From Ianthella basta (lineage: Eukaryota > Porifera > Demospongiae > Verongiida > Ianthellidae): a DNA stretch of 64,000 nucleotides. Shown in pieces: positions 1 through 11,468 of this stretch. The DNA lies in the NCBI GenBank assembly GCA_964019415.1, contig OZ025877.1:5549742-5613741 (forward strand), in the 5' to 3' direction. Made by a program: the position numbers and the translations under genes. Numbering within the stretch: position 1 is the first letter of the stretch; the number at the start of each line of letters is the position of its first letter. Below the pieces are notes generated by a model. That model saw nothing but the letters and a program-made list of their open reading frames with translations. It was not told where the DNA came from and ran no database searches.

Positions 1-2
1 TT

Positions 3-181
3 TACGTTGTTGGCTTGCGTGCATTGATTGCAGCATGGTGGAGTGATGTATGAGGCTTTTCAGTGCTTTGCGGACTCTCCCGAAGCAACGTAAAGTTGAA
101 GCTGACTGCAAGTTGCTGCATTTGTGTGTGTGTGTGTGTGTGTTTTGGTGTGATTTGACACCTTCGTTGTTATCAATAACA
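3..181. repeat. Dispersed direct repeat, copy 1
   Basis: This stretch recurs almost base for base at 2597-2768, including the shared start ACGTTGTTGGCTTGCGTGCA and the shared end around GATTTGACACCTTCGTTG. The two copies differ mainly by a (GT)n run at about 121-142, present only here. No coding role is seen. Confidence 0.8.
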
Positions 182-183
182 AG

Positions 184-510
184 GGTGTGTAAAATGTTTC
201 CTCCAAAAACAAGGGCAGATGTAGGCATGGTGCAGTGTGTCGCTGATGGGCATGGCAAACCACCTGGCAGAAAAACCGTAGAAACAAGGAGGAGGGCCGG
301 TCCATGCAAAAAGGAGGGCTAAGTCATGTTAATGATCTGGGTTTTGCATGGACAGGCTGGCCCTCCTCTTGCATGGACCGGCCCTCCTCCTTGTTTCTAC
401 AATTTTTCTGCCAGGTGGTTTGCCATGCCCTTCAGCGACACACTGCACCATGCCACTGCATCTGCCCTTGTTTTTGGAGGAAACATTTTTACACACCCTT
501 GTTTCTTGAC
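184..510. repeat. Foldback (inverted-repeat) element
   Basis: The left arm (about 184-320) is the reverse complement of the right arm (about 365-510); both contain GGAGGAAACATTTTTACACA or its complement and the GGAGGGCCGGTCCATGCA segment. The overlapping ORFs on both strands are a by-product of this symmetry, not genes. A diverged copy lies at 17847-18095. It has the form of a hairpin MITE; family unknown. Confidence 0.75.
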
Positions 511-770
511 TTTTTATGGAATGCAAATTTCAGATGGGCAATGGCTGGTCTACTTGAAAGGCTTCCAAACAACAGTGGCAACAAAGGAATCAATGTGCCC
601 AGAATGCATGGCAGGCCTAGGGTGTGTAACACATTGTGGGATGTGGCTGGGTGGGCAACCTAGGGTAAGATGCTGTGGGTTAGCTGTGATAAGGCTAGGA
701 CGGCAGAACGGGGGGGGGGGGGGGGGCGTAGCCCCCCAAAAATTACTTGCTTCAGAAAATCGTGGTGAAC

Positions 771-949
771 AGAAAGGGTTGGTTCTCTAATACCAGCTTC
801 ACAACAGGGTTGAAAACCTTGCCGACGTTTCGACCAGATGCTCTGGTCTTCTTCAGGGCGAAGATGAAGAAGACCAGAACATCTGGTCGAAACGTCGGCA
901 AGGTTTTCAACCCTGTTGTGAGGCTGGTATTAGAGAACCAACCCTTTCT
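771..949. repeat. Long palindrome with hammerhead-like core
   Basis: Two arms of about 85 bp face each other: AGAAAGGGTTGGTTCTCTAA at 771 is mirrored by the complement ending at 949. Each arm carries GACCAGA-loop-TCTGGTC followed by GAAACGTC. Read on the minus strand, the left arm gives CTGAAGA-A-stem-GAAAC, close to a hammerhead ribozyme core. Related single arms occur at 13195-13290 and 52178-52262. Confidence 0.75.
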
Positions 950-1980
950 AATGCCTGAGCCAGCTGAGAAGCCCTCACTTCAATCGTGGTGATAGGCAAG
1001 ACTGGCTTGGTCATGGAGTAACACCCACAATCCCAATCATATTTCGCTGCTACTCTGACTATGTATATACCCACACCACAGGCGGCCCCTACATGCATAC
1101 AAAAGAGCTGCACTATACCTACATCCTTGAATGCAGGATGCTTGCGGAGTGGAACCGAAAGTGACAGCTAGCTCTGCACCGCCAAACGAACGCGAAAATG
1201 GCGGCCGAAAGCAATCGCGTAACAAATGAAAATGGCTTCCAAATGGCACGACTGCGGAGAACCTTCGAAATGGTACGTGGGCGAATGGCGGTTGAAGCAT
1301 GTCCCGTATGCACCCTGGAACATCTTACCGCGTTGTGGAACTAATGATTGCAACGCAGCTGAAAGGATTAGGCGGCCGGAGAAACAAAGAATGCAGGCCG
1401 GTTGCCAATTACGTCATGGAAAAATAGCGACCCGTAGCTATGGGCGCCTTAGCCCGGAGAATCGCCACATGCCATACTACGTCGCAGCATTCCCTAACCT
1501 ACAAAAGGCACTAGCCAGGAAGGGGCGAGAAGAACTGTGAATGAATTGTTGTCTTACTCTTTGTCGTTCGTGAGCTACAGCTGAAAGAGAAGTAGAAAAA
1601 GAAGAAGACGAAACACGGAAAATGACGACGACGATTTCTACTCGACGGCGCGCTTGCGCTTGGAAATCAGGCTAGCTCTGTACAACCTCCCTTCTTCATA
1701 GATGGTTTCTTTCGCCGGCTCTTACTTCTGTTCAGGACTAGCGCGACTTTTCGTTTGTATTACAGCATACAAACAACCACCACCATCCCTACATATATAG
1801 ACAGCACTACCGTGCTGTCTGATTCCTTGTTATCTTTCACACCTTCCATATTTGGGCTGGGATATAACAGGATTTAAGCGCCCTTGTGCATAGCTCCTGT
1901 TATATCTCGGCTGGCTTGTTTACGCGATATATTTTCGCGCGGTTGCCATGGCAACAGGGTATATTTATATATAGGATATA
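950..1980. other. No recognisable gene
   Basis: CpG-containing sequence with one 104-codon open frame (1226-1540, plus strand) that resembles no family I know and has no splice context that supports it. A short palindrome-like GACAGCAC...GTGCTGTC lies near 1801-1820 and echoes similar ones near 15537 and 33831, so part of this stretch is probably repeat-derived. Confidence 0.4.
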
Positions 1981-2146
1981 TTCATTTATTTACTTCAGAT
2001 TAGTGATGTATATTGTAGCTTGCACTGTATTTATATAATTACTTTAGATTAGTATTAGTTATATTCATTTATTTACTTCAGATTAGTGATGTATATTGTA
2101 GCTTGCACTGTATTTATATAATTACTTTAGATTAGTATTAGTTATA
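1981..2146. repeat. 83-bp tandem duplication
   Basis: Two adjacent copies of one 83-bp unit (1981-2063 and 2064-2146) are essentially identical, each starting TTCATTTATTTACTTCAGAT and ending near TTAGTATTAGTTATA. The near identity points to a recent duplication. Diverged relatives appear near 2900-2960 and, inverted, near 61890-61935. Confidence 0.85.
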
Positions 2147-2221
2147 CCACGGCGCTTCGGTGTATATAAATTTTAGACGCACGCGTCTAAAATTTATATA
2201 CACCGAAGCGCCGTGGTATAA
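2142..2221. repeat. Perfect 80-bp palindrome
   Basis: The arms 2142-2180 and 2183-2221 are exact reverse complements (39 bp each) with a 2-nt spacer AC. The arm begins TTATACCACGGCGCTTCGGT. The same arm, diverged, flanks the LINE at 22999 and 29847. It has the form of a very short hairpin MITE that would extrude as a cruciform or hairpin. Confidence 0.9.
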
Positions 2222-2596
2222 GTGATATATACTCCGTCTAAGCGCGTCTAGGCTCTTATTCGAAAGGTGGGCTTCTTCCAGGACGGCAGCTCTTAAGAGC
2301 GGCTGCCAAGTTTTGTTGAATTCGCCAGTGCTATGAAGTTTTTGCTTTACGTTAAGCCACTGGAGCAACACTCTAAGGGGCCAGTGAAGTGATTGAGGCT
2401 TCTGCGACGTTCTCGGCCTTCGAGGGTTCTTTGCGCTCGCTGCTCGACTTTCTGTTCTCCTTCAAACAGTGCGTTCCCACTGCTGCAGTAAGTTTGAGTG
2501 CCCTTGTGTACGAATTAGTGCACGAGCTTGCTGTTTCTCACTTGTGCACTGTGCGGGTCGCGTACATGGTTTATCTAGCTCAGCTACGGAGCGCTG

Positions 2597-2768
2597 TACG
2601 TTGTTGGCTTGCGTGCATTGATTGCAGCATGATGGAGGGAAGTATTCTCTTTTTCAATGCTTTGTGGGCTCTCCCAAAGCCACGCAAAGTTGAAGCTGAC
2701 TGCAAGTCGCTGCATTTGTACGTATGTGCTTTGGTGTGATTTGACACCTTCGTTGTTATCATTAATAA
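2597..2768. repeat. Dispersed direct repeat, copy 2
   Basis: Second copy of the repeat at 3-181, in the same orientation and lacking the (GT)n expansion. The 2.6-kb spacing suggests that this edge of the window lies in a locally duplicated or repeat-rich block. Confidence 0.8.
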
Positions 2769-3087
2769 CTTCCATATTTGGGCAGTGATATCAGGATTTA
2801 ATCGCCCCTGTGCAGTATATAGCTTCTTATTGCAGTTATACCTTAAAAAGGCTTCTTATTGCAGTTATATCCCGGCGGTTGCCCCGGCAACGGAGTATAT
2901 GTGATGTATAAATTATTGTAACTTGCACTGTATTTATATAATTACTTTAGACTGGTGGTGTCTATTGTTACTTGCACTGTATCGACGTCAAGCCATTGTG
3001 TAGGTAGGCTACCTACGTCACACCATTTGCGATTTGCCATTTTGGACAACCATTCTGAATTCGACTGAAACAGTACCAGTTTCGTCC

Positions 3088-3170
3088 CCAGCCCACTTCC
3101 GTCCGCCATTTTGACAAAGGGGCTTCCGCGATCCGCGCCTTTGTCAAAATGGCGAACGGAAGTGGGCTGG
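3088..3170. repeat. Foldback repeat, 33-bp arms
   Basis: The arm 3088-3120 (starting CCAGCCCACTTCCGTCCGCC) is the reverse complement of 3138-3170 with one mismatch, around a 17-bp centre. It is a short hairpin MITE-like repeat. Confidence 0.8.
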
Positions 3171-4194
3171 ACTCGAGACTACTGTAACAATGGCTGTCGG
3201 TTCCCGACAAATGGATTTGGGGCAGCTCTTCAGCCTTATGGTGACCAGCGAAAGCACATTATGGATTAAAAACCGAGGAAGTTCGGCCCTGTCGGGTTTT
3301 GGAGGTGCAAACCTTCAAGACGGTGCCCCTCTTGACGAACTGATGCTGTGAGTTAAGTATTACCACGTGGTGCAACATTTCAGACAACGATTAAAGTTTT
3401 CCTACTGTAGACTGCTGTTTGTACACTATTTGCTTCTATCCCGAAATTTACTCACGGTGAACTGGGAACAGAAGAGTGTAATCAGGTGATACCGCCATTT
3501 TATACGGTGCAAGGAAATGGGGTATAGTTTCAGCTCGCACTTTTCTGTTATTGTTATTGTTATTATTATAGGGTAACCCCTTCAGCACTGGCTGGTATAA
3601 ATGGGGGACCCAAACACAGAAGATACAATGAACTGAATACACATCAAAACACACAGGGAATAGTCCTTTCACTTGTTGCTGTGACTATGTCAATGGCTTG
3701 TGCGCGTCCAGCTTTTCCAATGTGGTATTTTGTAACTGTGGCTACTATTGTAACATACAAATGTAGCTATGTTTCAAAAATTATGTAATAAGTTCTGAAA
3801 CAAGTATTTTGAGTTAAAACTCGTGGGGCGCTGGGGCGCCCCTGAACTCGAACTACTTGCTAGCAACTTCCCGGTGTATGTTCAATAGTGGAGATAGTTG
3901 GGGATGCAGCATTGCTGATGGCCTGAAAGATATATCACGATGCTATAGACTGTTGATTTTGCAAGAGTTGCAAGTCCCCAGACCAGCAAGTCATCCAGTG
4001 AAAGCACCCCTACCAAACTGTCAAAATGCTTTGCTAATGCTTTTAGGGGTGTGGGAATAGTTAGATAAGCTTTCTACCACAATACTATCGTATATCACAA
4101 AATGTTTGTGACCAATAATTTTTGTGAACTTCGTGAATGGAGCAAATTTTTGAAATTTTCTATCACAGCAGGTATGCAAGTTGCAAGCTGTTGC
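3171..4194. other. No recognisable gene
   Basis: Apart from a short (TTATTG)n-like run near 3546-3570 I see no gene, RNA or transposon end. Open frames are short and without family resemblance. Confidence 0.4.
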
Positions 4195-4630
4195 TGCATC
4201 CTGCTCTAATTTGTGCCATTCGACTAGCACCAACAACACTGTACTTGTATTCATAGTGATCCACCACTGCATGTTGATCGATGCTGGTTCCTGGTCCCCC
4301 TGACCTTCAGCAACTTGCGCTGGTGGTGTTTTCCTTCCATCAACTAGCGCAAACACTCTGCTTGCACTCGGGGTGGTTACTCTCGGCAACTTGCACTGGT
4401 GGCTTTGTTAATAGAAGCACTAGCACATATACTGCATGCGCAGACTGCAACTTACATTTTGTGGTGGTGGTGGTGGTGGTGGTATATATAGCGTAAACAC
4501 TCTACCTGCACTTGGGCTGGTTACCCTTGGCAACTTGCACTGGTGGTCTTGTTCCTAGTGGCACTGGCACACATACTGCATGCACAGATTGTGACTTGCA
4601 CTGTGATGTTGATGCATGGTGGTGGTAGTG
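4195..4630. repeat. GCAACTTGC-type dispersed repeat
   Basis: Two diverged sub-copies share GCAACTTGCACTGGTGG and an ACTGCATGC...TGCAACTTGCA block followed by a (GGT)n run at about 4459-4481. The family recurs at 19365-19770 and, inverted and tandem, at 62660-63170. No coding function is apparent. Confidence 0.65.
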
Positions 4631-6282
4631 GTGTCAAGGAAGTGGTGCCATGGAATGGTGGCATGTAGTGGTTGTACATACGTATATAATATTATATAAT
4701 TTGGGCACGTGACATTATAGGTGTATTGCGATGTTGGCTGTATATTTGTATGTGGCAGTGAGTGCTGGCAGTTGTGCACTTGCACACTAGCTTGCCTTTG
4801 GCAGGATTGTGTACTAATACCCTATCACCATTTGTCTCACCATATGTGAATGTGGCAGTCAGTGGTGGTGATGGAGCACTGTAAGAAAGCTTGCCTTGGT
4901 GGGTGGCCAGTGGGTTAGTGAAGAAATGCAAAGTGCACACACACTGGAACTGTGTGTGGTGTCAATAGCTGTAACTATGCACGTGAAATGCAACCATAGC
5001 TAAAGCCATATGGTGCAACACACACTACTGAAAGCTGTAGTGTACTGGTACATACACAATAAGCTGGGAGTTTATTTCTTTAGCTAAATCAGGCAAGCAC
5101 AGAACAGCGTTAACCCAGAAGAGCCTTCATCTATTTGAGCGGATTGACTCGTGGCAGGCCAACTTGCAATTGTGCTTGAGTGCTCTCCTGCTTACCACAT
5201 ACGCGTGCGGGTGGAAACGTCCCACATTTGACTAATGGCTGAAGAGTACGCCGCTGGCACTATGGCAGCGTTTCTCGGACCACTTCCTCAAGGCTCTGCC
5301 TCCACAGAGGCTGTGTTTCTTCCCAGTACCCGTTGACTTGCTGTCTTCGTGCAGTAGGCACTCAGAATTGTCTGGAAACCCTCTCATGCTCGCGTAACCA
5401 CCAAATTTCGAGACGCCCTTGGTGCTTGCTTGCTACCGAACAAACATAGAGACTCAGATTATTGTAAATTCCACTGCAGCTGATCACCGATCTTTCGTGC
5501 TGTCCCACCATCAGATTCCTCTGAGCCAGTTTGGTTCCCTCCACCTCCAATGCTGTTGGGTGCATCTTTCGCAGATGGACAATTCACCAGCCGATTCTTG
5601 TTGGAAGCCTCTGATCGCGTTGCAGAGATTGGCAAGACATTTCTTTGGTAGAGGAATAGGTCTCCGGAGAGGTAGGGTACGGATGTTTCTGCCTGCGCTA
5701 GCTCTTGTAAACAATAGTGCTGCAATGGATTGGCCCGCGTTTCCCAAGCGCTTACCTTATTTGGCAAGGAACCAAGTAACATTTGCCCAAGGTCCCTTTG
5801 TTCACAAATAAATCACTTTTGACACCCCCAGTCGGGATGTAGCTGATCGATAAGCACTCCACACTCGGATGCTTTGTGCTCTCGTGCCTCGTGCTTATAA
5901 ATCAGCCACATTCCTCCTGGTGGTGTCATAGCCTGTAGCCAATACTTTGTCCAATACATTCAATATAAATGAAAGCATTGAAGTACAACTGTAGCTTCTC
6001 GTGGTATATTATATCCATAAGATGAAGCATCCGTAACATGAATTTTTATGGGCTGCCACAGGCAGACTGTAAAAATTACACCAACTATCAACCCATGGTC
6101 GAACAGGTGTGTATGGACAATGCTCTCAAGGGTCTTACTCAGTGCCTGTGGCTTACGCCCAGTTAGTACTTCACATGTCTTATTGAAAGTCTGATAAATG
6201 GCTGCCTTGTGCGAACAATAAGTATTCACCTATTGTTTAAAAATAGCCTGAGAGTGCTCACATAATTATAAGATCTTTTGTG
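4631..6282. other. No recognisable gene
   Basis: Contains GT-rich and low-complexity stretches and a 130-codon open frame (5419-5811) with a 107-codon frame opposite; neither resembles a known family. The segment around 5437-5490 is repeated, diverged, around 30733-30785, which argues for repeat origin rather than a gene. Confidence 0.4.
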
Positions 6283-6924
6283 TAGGCCTGTGCGATAATG
6301 GAAAAAATGTTATCACAATATTCTGTGATATTCTTGCCAAATTATTCCGATACTTGATATTATCACGATAATAGCAGCTATTAGTGAAGCCACAATAATG
6401 TAACAAAACTGTAGGATAATTTGTTGGTAGCTCTATTAGGTGAACACTGCTGTCCAATGTACTGTAGCTACCTACTACTCACCAGCTAGTGCAGCTGGCT
6501 TTAAATTATAGGATTGTGTTCGTGTAGTCTTGCAGAGCCACTGCATACACAATCTTTGTCTTTTCCACTGTCTGGCCTTCCCTTACTGGAAGGAAATTAT
6601 CAGCAAACATCATTCTTTGCACCTTATGAAGGTAACAACTGAAATTTGCAGCCTAGCGACGCCATTTTCCTGGCAGCCATTACTAACTAAATGGTGACGT
6701 TTTCTTTCTAGCGATGTCAGCACTGTCTTCTTTACAGCTTCTCTGTGGTTAAATAGGTACTTGGATAAGTCCAAAGGCACTATAAGTAGTTTTTCTCTGA
6801 GACTTACTTATACCCTACTACAGTCTTTGTAGCAGTTATCACAATAGCAAACTGCAAATGTTGTATTGCGATAACAGTGGAATTATCGCGATACATGATA
6901 TTATCCAAATATCGCACAGGCCTA
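6283..6924. mobile_element. hAT-like non-autonomous element (MITE)
   Basis: The ends are inverted repeats: TAGGCCTGTGCGATA at 6283 and its complement ending at 6924. Subterminal parts are rich in GATAAT/ATTATC motifs on both sides. TAGGNCTGTGCGATA-type termini are typical of hAT transposons. The flanking octamers CTTTTGTG and CCTTTATT match at 5 of 8 positions, so the target duplication is weak or decayed. No transposase is encoded in 642 bp. Confidence 0.65.
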
Positions 6925-7033
6925 CCTTTATTGATAACATGTTGTTTTGGATAAGATGTCATTCTGGTGCTACTGTTCAAGTTCCTTAATGAATGGTACT
7001 ACGTATGTAAATGACCTTTTCATTCTTTTGCAG

Positions 7034-7081
7034 GTATGGACAATTGACCTCTACTATTCACAGTTTCTTCAGCAAGCTTGA
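7034..7081 (+). CDS. Host gene, exon 1 of 15 seen
   Basis: First recognised exon of a plus-strand host gene that continues to 61255. It follows a good acceptor (pyrimidine run and TTTTGCAG) and ends at GTAAGT. It reads YGQLTSTIHSFFSKL and splits a Glu codon with the next exon across an 86-bp intron. Support comes from phase: with this frame all 15 exons join without a stop or a frame break (about 612 codons). The protein is not recognised; exon 4 is Ser/Thr-rich and probably disordered, the rest looks helical. I see no signal peptide or membrane segment. Earlier exons must lie upstream and were not found. Confidence 0.6.
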   Translation, partial: VWTIDLYYSQFLQQA

Positions 7082-7167
7082 GTAAGTTACATATATCTTT
7101 ATTAATTAGTGCAATTTGGAGCTATATTGTGTAGCACTACTTTTCGTGTTTCTTGTTCATTTCGTAG

Positions 7168-7225
7168 GAAACGCCAAGCTTGCATGCACTTGTCAAGTCT
7201 TCTTCAACAGAATAATGTTGTACGG
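7168..7225 (+). CDS. Host gene, exon 2
   Basis: Acceptor TTTCGTAG, donor GTGAGC. It reads KRQACMHLSSLLQQNNVVR and ends in phase 0. The short 86-bp intron before it matches other short introns of this gene (79, 71, 75 bp). Confidence 0.6.
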
Positions 7226-8331
7226 GTGAGCTGTATATGTAAGTAGATCGTTTGAATATTTGTGTGGGCTTATGACATCATATAAATGGCCTCTGATGTC
7301 CCCAAACCACGTTCCATTCAATGAATCAGTCTATATACGGAACGGTTAACTTTCACGTGCTACAGAGAGACGACTGCAAAGTGCATTTCTCTGGTCTAAT
7401 GTGCCCATTTGTTACTTCTTCTGGCTGTCTCCTCCCTCTGTCGGTTTTCGCTACACAACCGACCAGCATTTGGTTAGCTCTTTTGGTGGAACAAAATATT
7501 CGACCATTCATTAGTTACAGTCGACCTTGAAGTATAATATTCACTCTATCCTTAGACTAGATATATAAATGTGGAAGGAAAGTGATGCATAATCTGCTTT
7601 CTTCCTCTGTGTTGTATTATAGCTGCAATTTGTGCACTCCTAGCCAAGCTATGCACTACATGATCAGTGCACTCCTCCAGTTTCTGTGTTGCAATGGCGG
7701 CTCAATGGAATATATTCAGTCCAAAGACTTCGTTAGTTATACACAATTTCAATTGGGTCCCCCATTGATACCAGCCCAATGGCTGAAGGGGTCACCTTTA
7801 ATAATAACAATAACAATAACAATTTCCCTGACCATATGGTGAAGACAAGTAATGCGCTGTTGTACCTTGACATCAACAATGGTTCATAGTCCCTCTTGAG
7901 CCTTTTCTGATCCTTATGCACAGGCTATAGCTCCCAGCAACAAGGTGGTGGCAAAATGTAATGTTCATGCATTCTAAGCCTTTTTCTGTGATTTAAATGG
8001 ACATAGTAGGTGAGAAGTGCCTAACATGGTTGCTGTACAAGACTGAACATCCATTCTGTGCCTTCTGAAGCCTCTGCTCGCCAAGTGGGCCACAAGCTAC
8101 ACAAGGAAGACAGTCTGTATATTCGCACAAACTTTGGCAGATGCTTGCATGCCACGAGCATAGACAGAAGACCAGATTAGGTTGTTGACAGAAGGGGTCA
8201 TCACTGCTTCGGGTGTAATGAGGTTGGAGTTTCTGTCAGAGTTTTGTAGCCTAAGCTGTATATAACATCCTCAGTCTTGGCATATAAAATAGTCATCCGT
8301 GATTACCTGCTCATGATCACTTTATGTATTA
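7226..8331. other. Intron sequence, no gene seen
   Basis: Part of the intron between exons 2 and 3. It has a few GT/GA-rich stretches and an (ATAACA)n-like run near 7800-7825, and no recognisable coding or element ends up to the CTAG terminus at 8332. Confidence 0.4.
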
Positions 8332-9172
8332 CTAGCTGCAAGGCCCTCGCCTTGGGCAAGCCCTAAAGTTTACCCCATTTGCCCATTCCCCATCCCTTGT
8401 GACGATCTATGTCATAGTGCAGTGTCCGTGGGCCTCTGAAAGTTAGATGGTGAACCGTTCCCGTGCGTGAAAGGTTGGCGGGTGAATTGTGGCCTAAACT
8501 CTTTCGCCGTACATGCTCCTTCCTCGGCTGTAAGCCGTGGGAGAATGCCGATGATTCTGTGCACTCTGCAGGACGGAGTCGTAGTGCTTTGAATGTTAGG
8601 TGGCAATCTGTTCGCAGGCGCTTTAGAAAAGCTGAGACAAAGTTCTGCTCGAGTTCTCTATGGCAACATGGCAACCACCACTGATATAGATGACTGCCGT
8701 GTGGGGTTAGCGAAGAAGTGTCATTGTGCTGCTCAGAATAGGCCTGCTTTTGAAAATGATGGTGATCTTGACACGTAGCAGCACCAGTTGAGATGATTTG
8801 GAAAGTTTGGTAGCAATCCACTTGCCGCCGTTGGAGGAGTTTGGTGTACAAATACACCCAACCTTTTTCCTCTTGGTACGCTGCAAGAGTAGGTCGTCTC
8901 CGAACACCTCTCCCCTGATGACACTCTAAGGCATAGTGTGGTGCCTCTGAGAAAGTTTGGTAGCAAACTGCTACTGGGCGCGGGAAGGGTCAGTGGACGA
9001 GTTTTCTCAAAAACTCGTTTGCTTCTCCCTCCTCGGTCGCAGGTCATTAAAGATCGAAAACCTTATTGTGCAGCCTACACCACGACATCGCAATGCTGGG
9101 CAAGTTTGGTGGTAATCCGTCGGCGGGTGGCTAAGAAAAATTGGGACAAACGTTGCGTCCAACTCCTCTTTA
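8332..9172 (-). mobile_element. Helitron-like non-autonomous element
   Basis: On the minus strand the end reads GC-rich hairpin, short spacer, then CTAG followed by host T (8335-8332). This fits the CTRR 3' end and A/T target site of Helitrons. The same end, with related inner sequence, occurs inverted at 61889 and 63897. The other boundary, near CTCCTCTTTATATA at about 9172, is shared with the element ending near 18908. No Rep/helicase is encoded. The Helitron call rests on the 3' end only; no 5' TC end is established. Confidence 0.45.
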
Positions 9173-9694
9173 TATATGAACAGTAGATTCGTGGCTAAAG
9201 GGTTAATTCATTGGCGCTCTGCTCATGTACATGTGTGTATGCAGATTACTGGTAGCTATGTACTTATACGGGAGATGAGTAGCTGGAGCAGGCATGCAGT
9301 AGAAGTCTAGCGTGCCAGTCCTTGTTTGTAAGCAGATAGTATTGTATGCAGCTGACAAAGGTCTGCCTGGCCAAACATCCAGTACTTTGTTCATGATCAT
9401 TCATCTTATATTGACACTGTATCAATGAGCCTCAATGGTATGAGCCCTTGTTGCACAATAAGCAGATGAAGAACTTGGGGGTGATAGCTAGACTAATGCA
9501 GAATTAGGTGTTGTGGCAAAATGTTGCAAGATGTAAGGATGGTGAAAACATATCCGAAGTGTCTTGAAGCCAGCAAATGATGACTTGGGTTGTTGCATGG
9601 ACTCCCCCCTTCCTTGTCCTGAGGTTTGTCATTTGTCTAAACATCTTGACAAGGATTGCTATGTAAATTGAAATAATTCTGCTTTCATATATAG

Positions 9695-9790
9695 GCTAAT
9701 CCAGAGGAGGCCCCTCTCAGTGGCAGTGATTCTGAGGACTCTGCTATGAAAGATGGTGAAAGAACCAGACTGGTACTGTTACAGAATGAG
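9695..9790 (+). CDS. Host gene, exon 3
   Basis: Acceptor TATATAG, donor GTTGGT (weak). It is 96 bp, phase 0 at both ends, reading ANPEEAPLSGSDSEDSAMKD then GERTRLVLLQNE. The acidic Ser-rich start (SGSDSEDS) looks like a casein-kinase-2-type linker; this is inference from composition only. Confidence 0.55.
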
Positions 9791-11457
9791 GTTGGTGCTG
9801 CTTCATTTCACTTCCATGATCATTTTGTAGTGTGATGTCTTTAAGGTGGCTGGTGCACTTAGTTGTTTTCCTTTATTCATGATGCGAATATCATGACCAT
9901 AGTGTATTGGACAGTATCATTATGTGATAGGATTTGTGAAAGGGGGCATTTGGGGGCAATGTAAACAAGTAGTACGGGGGTAAACTTGCTTGGAGGTGAT
10001 TTTTTACGCAATCACGGATTATTGCATCACTAGTACCTATGATGTATCCCCTACCTACTGAAACCCGTAGCCCTTTCATGTGTCTCAAGCAAGGACCGAA
10101 CATTTTCACGGCCGCGTTCTGATTCAGACTGATTGTGTATATGTGTATGTGTGTTCAGCTTTCGTGTGTTTCCATACCGTAACGAATTGGACTAGAAGAC
10201 CTATTGATTGCGCTGCAAAAGCTTCAATCGGAATGAGCATTTTTTGTAGAACAGCCTCTTCGCAAAGCTACAGAATTCACTTCAAAGCTACTGGTGCATC
10301 TGTAAGCCATTTTGTTTGCCCTGGCTAGCGCACAAGTGTATTTTAGTCACGTGGTGTTGCTCTCGACCACACGGTGTGTTAGTTGCCCACTTTGCCATTG
10401 TGTTTTCGTGTATATAGTGCATGTGCATATGGTCATCACTGGTGGTTGCTCTGGACCAAGTGGTGGTCTTTGCCAAAGCAAGGTGTGTTCTTTGGCTTGA
10501 ATGAAGGTATGTCCTGAGGGCAGTACTTCATTGAATGAGGTCTTTTGAGCCTTGAAGAGCCTGTTTCATTCTTCCCTTAACTTCCACTTGGTCCTTCAGT
10601 TTCACAACTTTGCTTTTCACACTCACCTTTTGGAAGTCATCAAGGCTCTCCAGTGATGAAAGTGTTACAGTTTGGATGAAGTTGCAATATCAGCCATGCA
10701 ACTTGAAGTGTTGGCTGCTCTAAATATTTGCCATGATGTCATAATTGCTAGATTTCTGCACACTGACTGTTTACCACCTCTAAACATAGCATAGGGTACC
10801 ATGATGTAATAATTGCTCACATTGCAGAGTCAGCCCTGTTGCCTTAATGCATGTCTGAAAATGGTATAGCTTACTGCGGTGTAATAACAATCGCTATCAT
10901 TCTCCCATGTAGTACTTCTTACTTAACACCAGCTGTTAATATAGAACCATACATTCTAATTAAGATTTTGGTTTGGATGACAGAAACTTTCTATATAACT
11001 TATTAGGCCGATGGTTTAGCACTTTAGTGCCTTCATTATTACCATAAACCTGCCCGATGTGATTGTACAGTAGTCCAGTATGTCAATGTTGGGTTTCACT
11101 TTAATTCTACCTGCTGGCAGCCATTTTTATGACATCACAAGTGTTACTTTATTGCAATGAAGATGGCCACTCCAACATGTGAAGTTGATAACTCAACCAA
11201 ATTGCTTTTGGATCAAGAAAGACAGAATTGGAAAATGCCGAAACGGGAAAATCCAAGTGATATGCTGAAAGGACCTGCTTCTAAACGAGTGCCTGACAGT
11301 ATGGACTTGTGACAGCTCTTTTCTAGCAGGTAAATTCCTTGTGCATTCTTCCTTGGTAGAAAAATTCCTTTATACCTCCTTGTGAGTTCTAGCTATTAAT
11401 TTTCTTGCAGTGGTGAAACTTCTGCAGCTGGTGCAACTAGCGGCACTGTTTAGGTAC
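9791..11457. other. Intron sequence, no gene seen
   Basis: Part of the 4.6-kb intron between exons 3 and 4. I see no transposon end or conserved coding segment before the target duplication of the LINE piece at 11458. Confidence 0.4.
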
Positions 11458-11468
11458 TAACAGTGGCT

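Noticed and set aside
3540-3575. AT-rich run as a LINE tail
   Set aside because: No coding remnant or target duplication is found next to it.
4021-4389. 122-codon minus-strand ORF
   Set aside because: It overlaps the GCAACTTGC repeat family, which is frame-independent and present elsewhere without this ORF.
8363-8857. 164-codon minus-strand ORF
   Set aside because: It lies in a Helitron-like non-autonomous element whose other copies do not keep the frame; no domain is visible.
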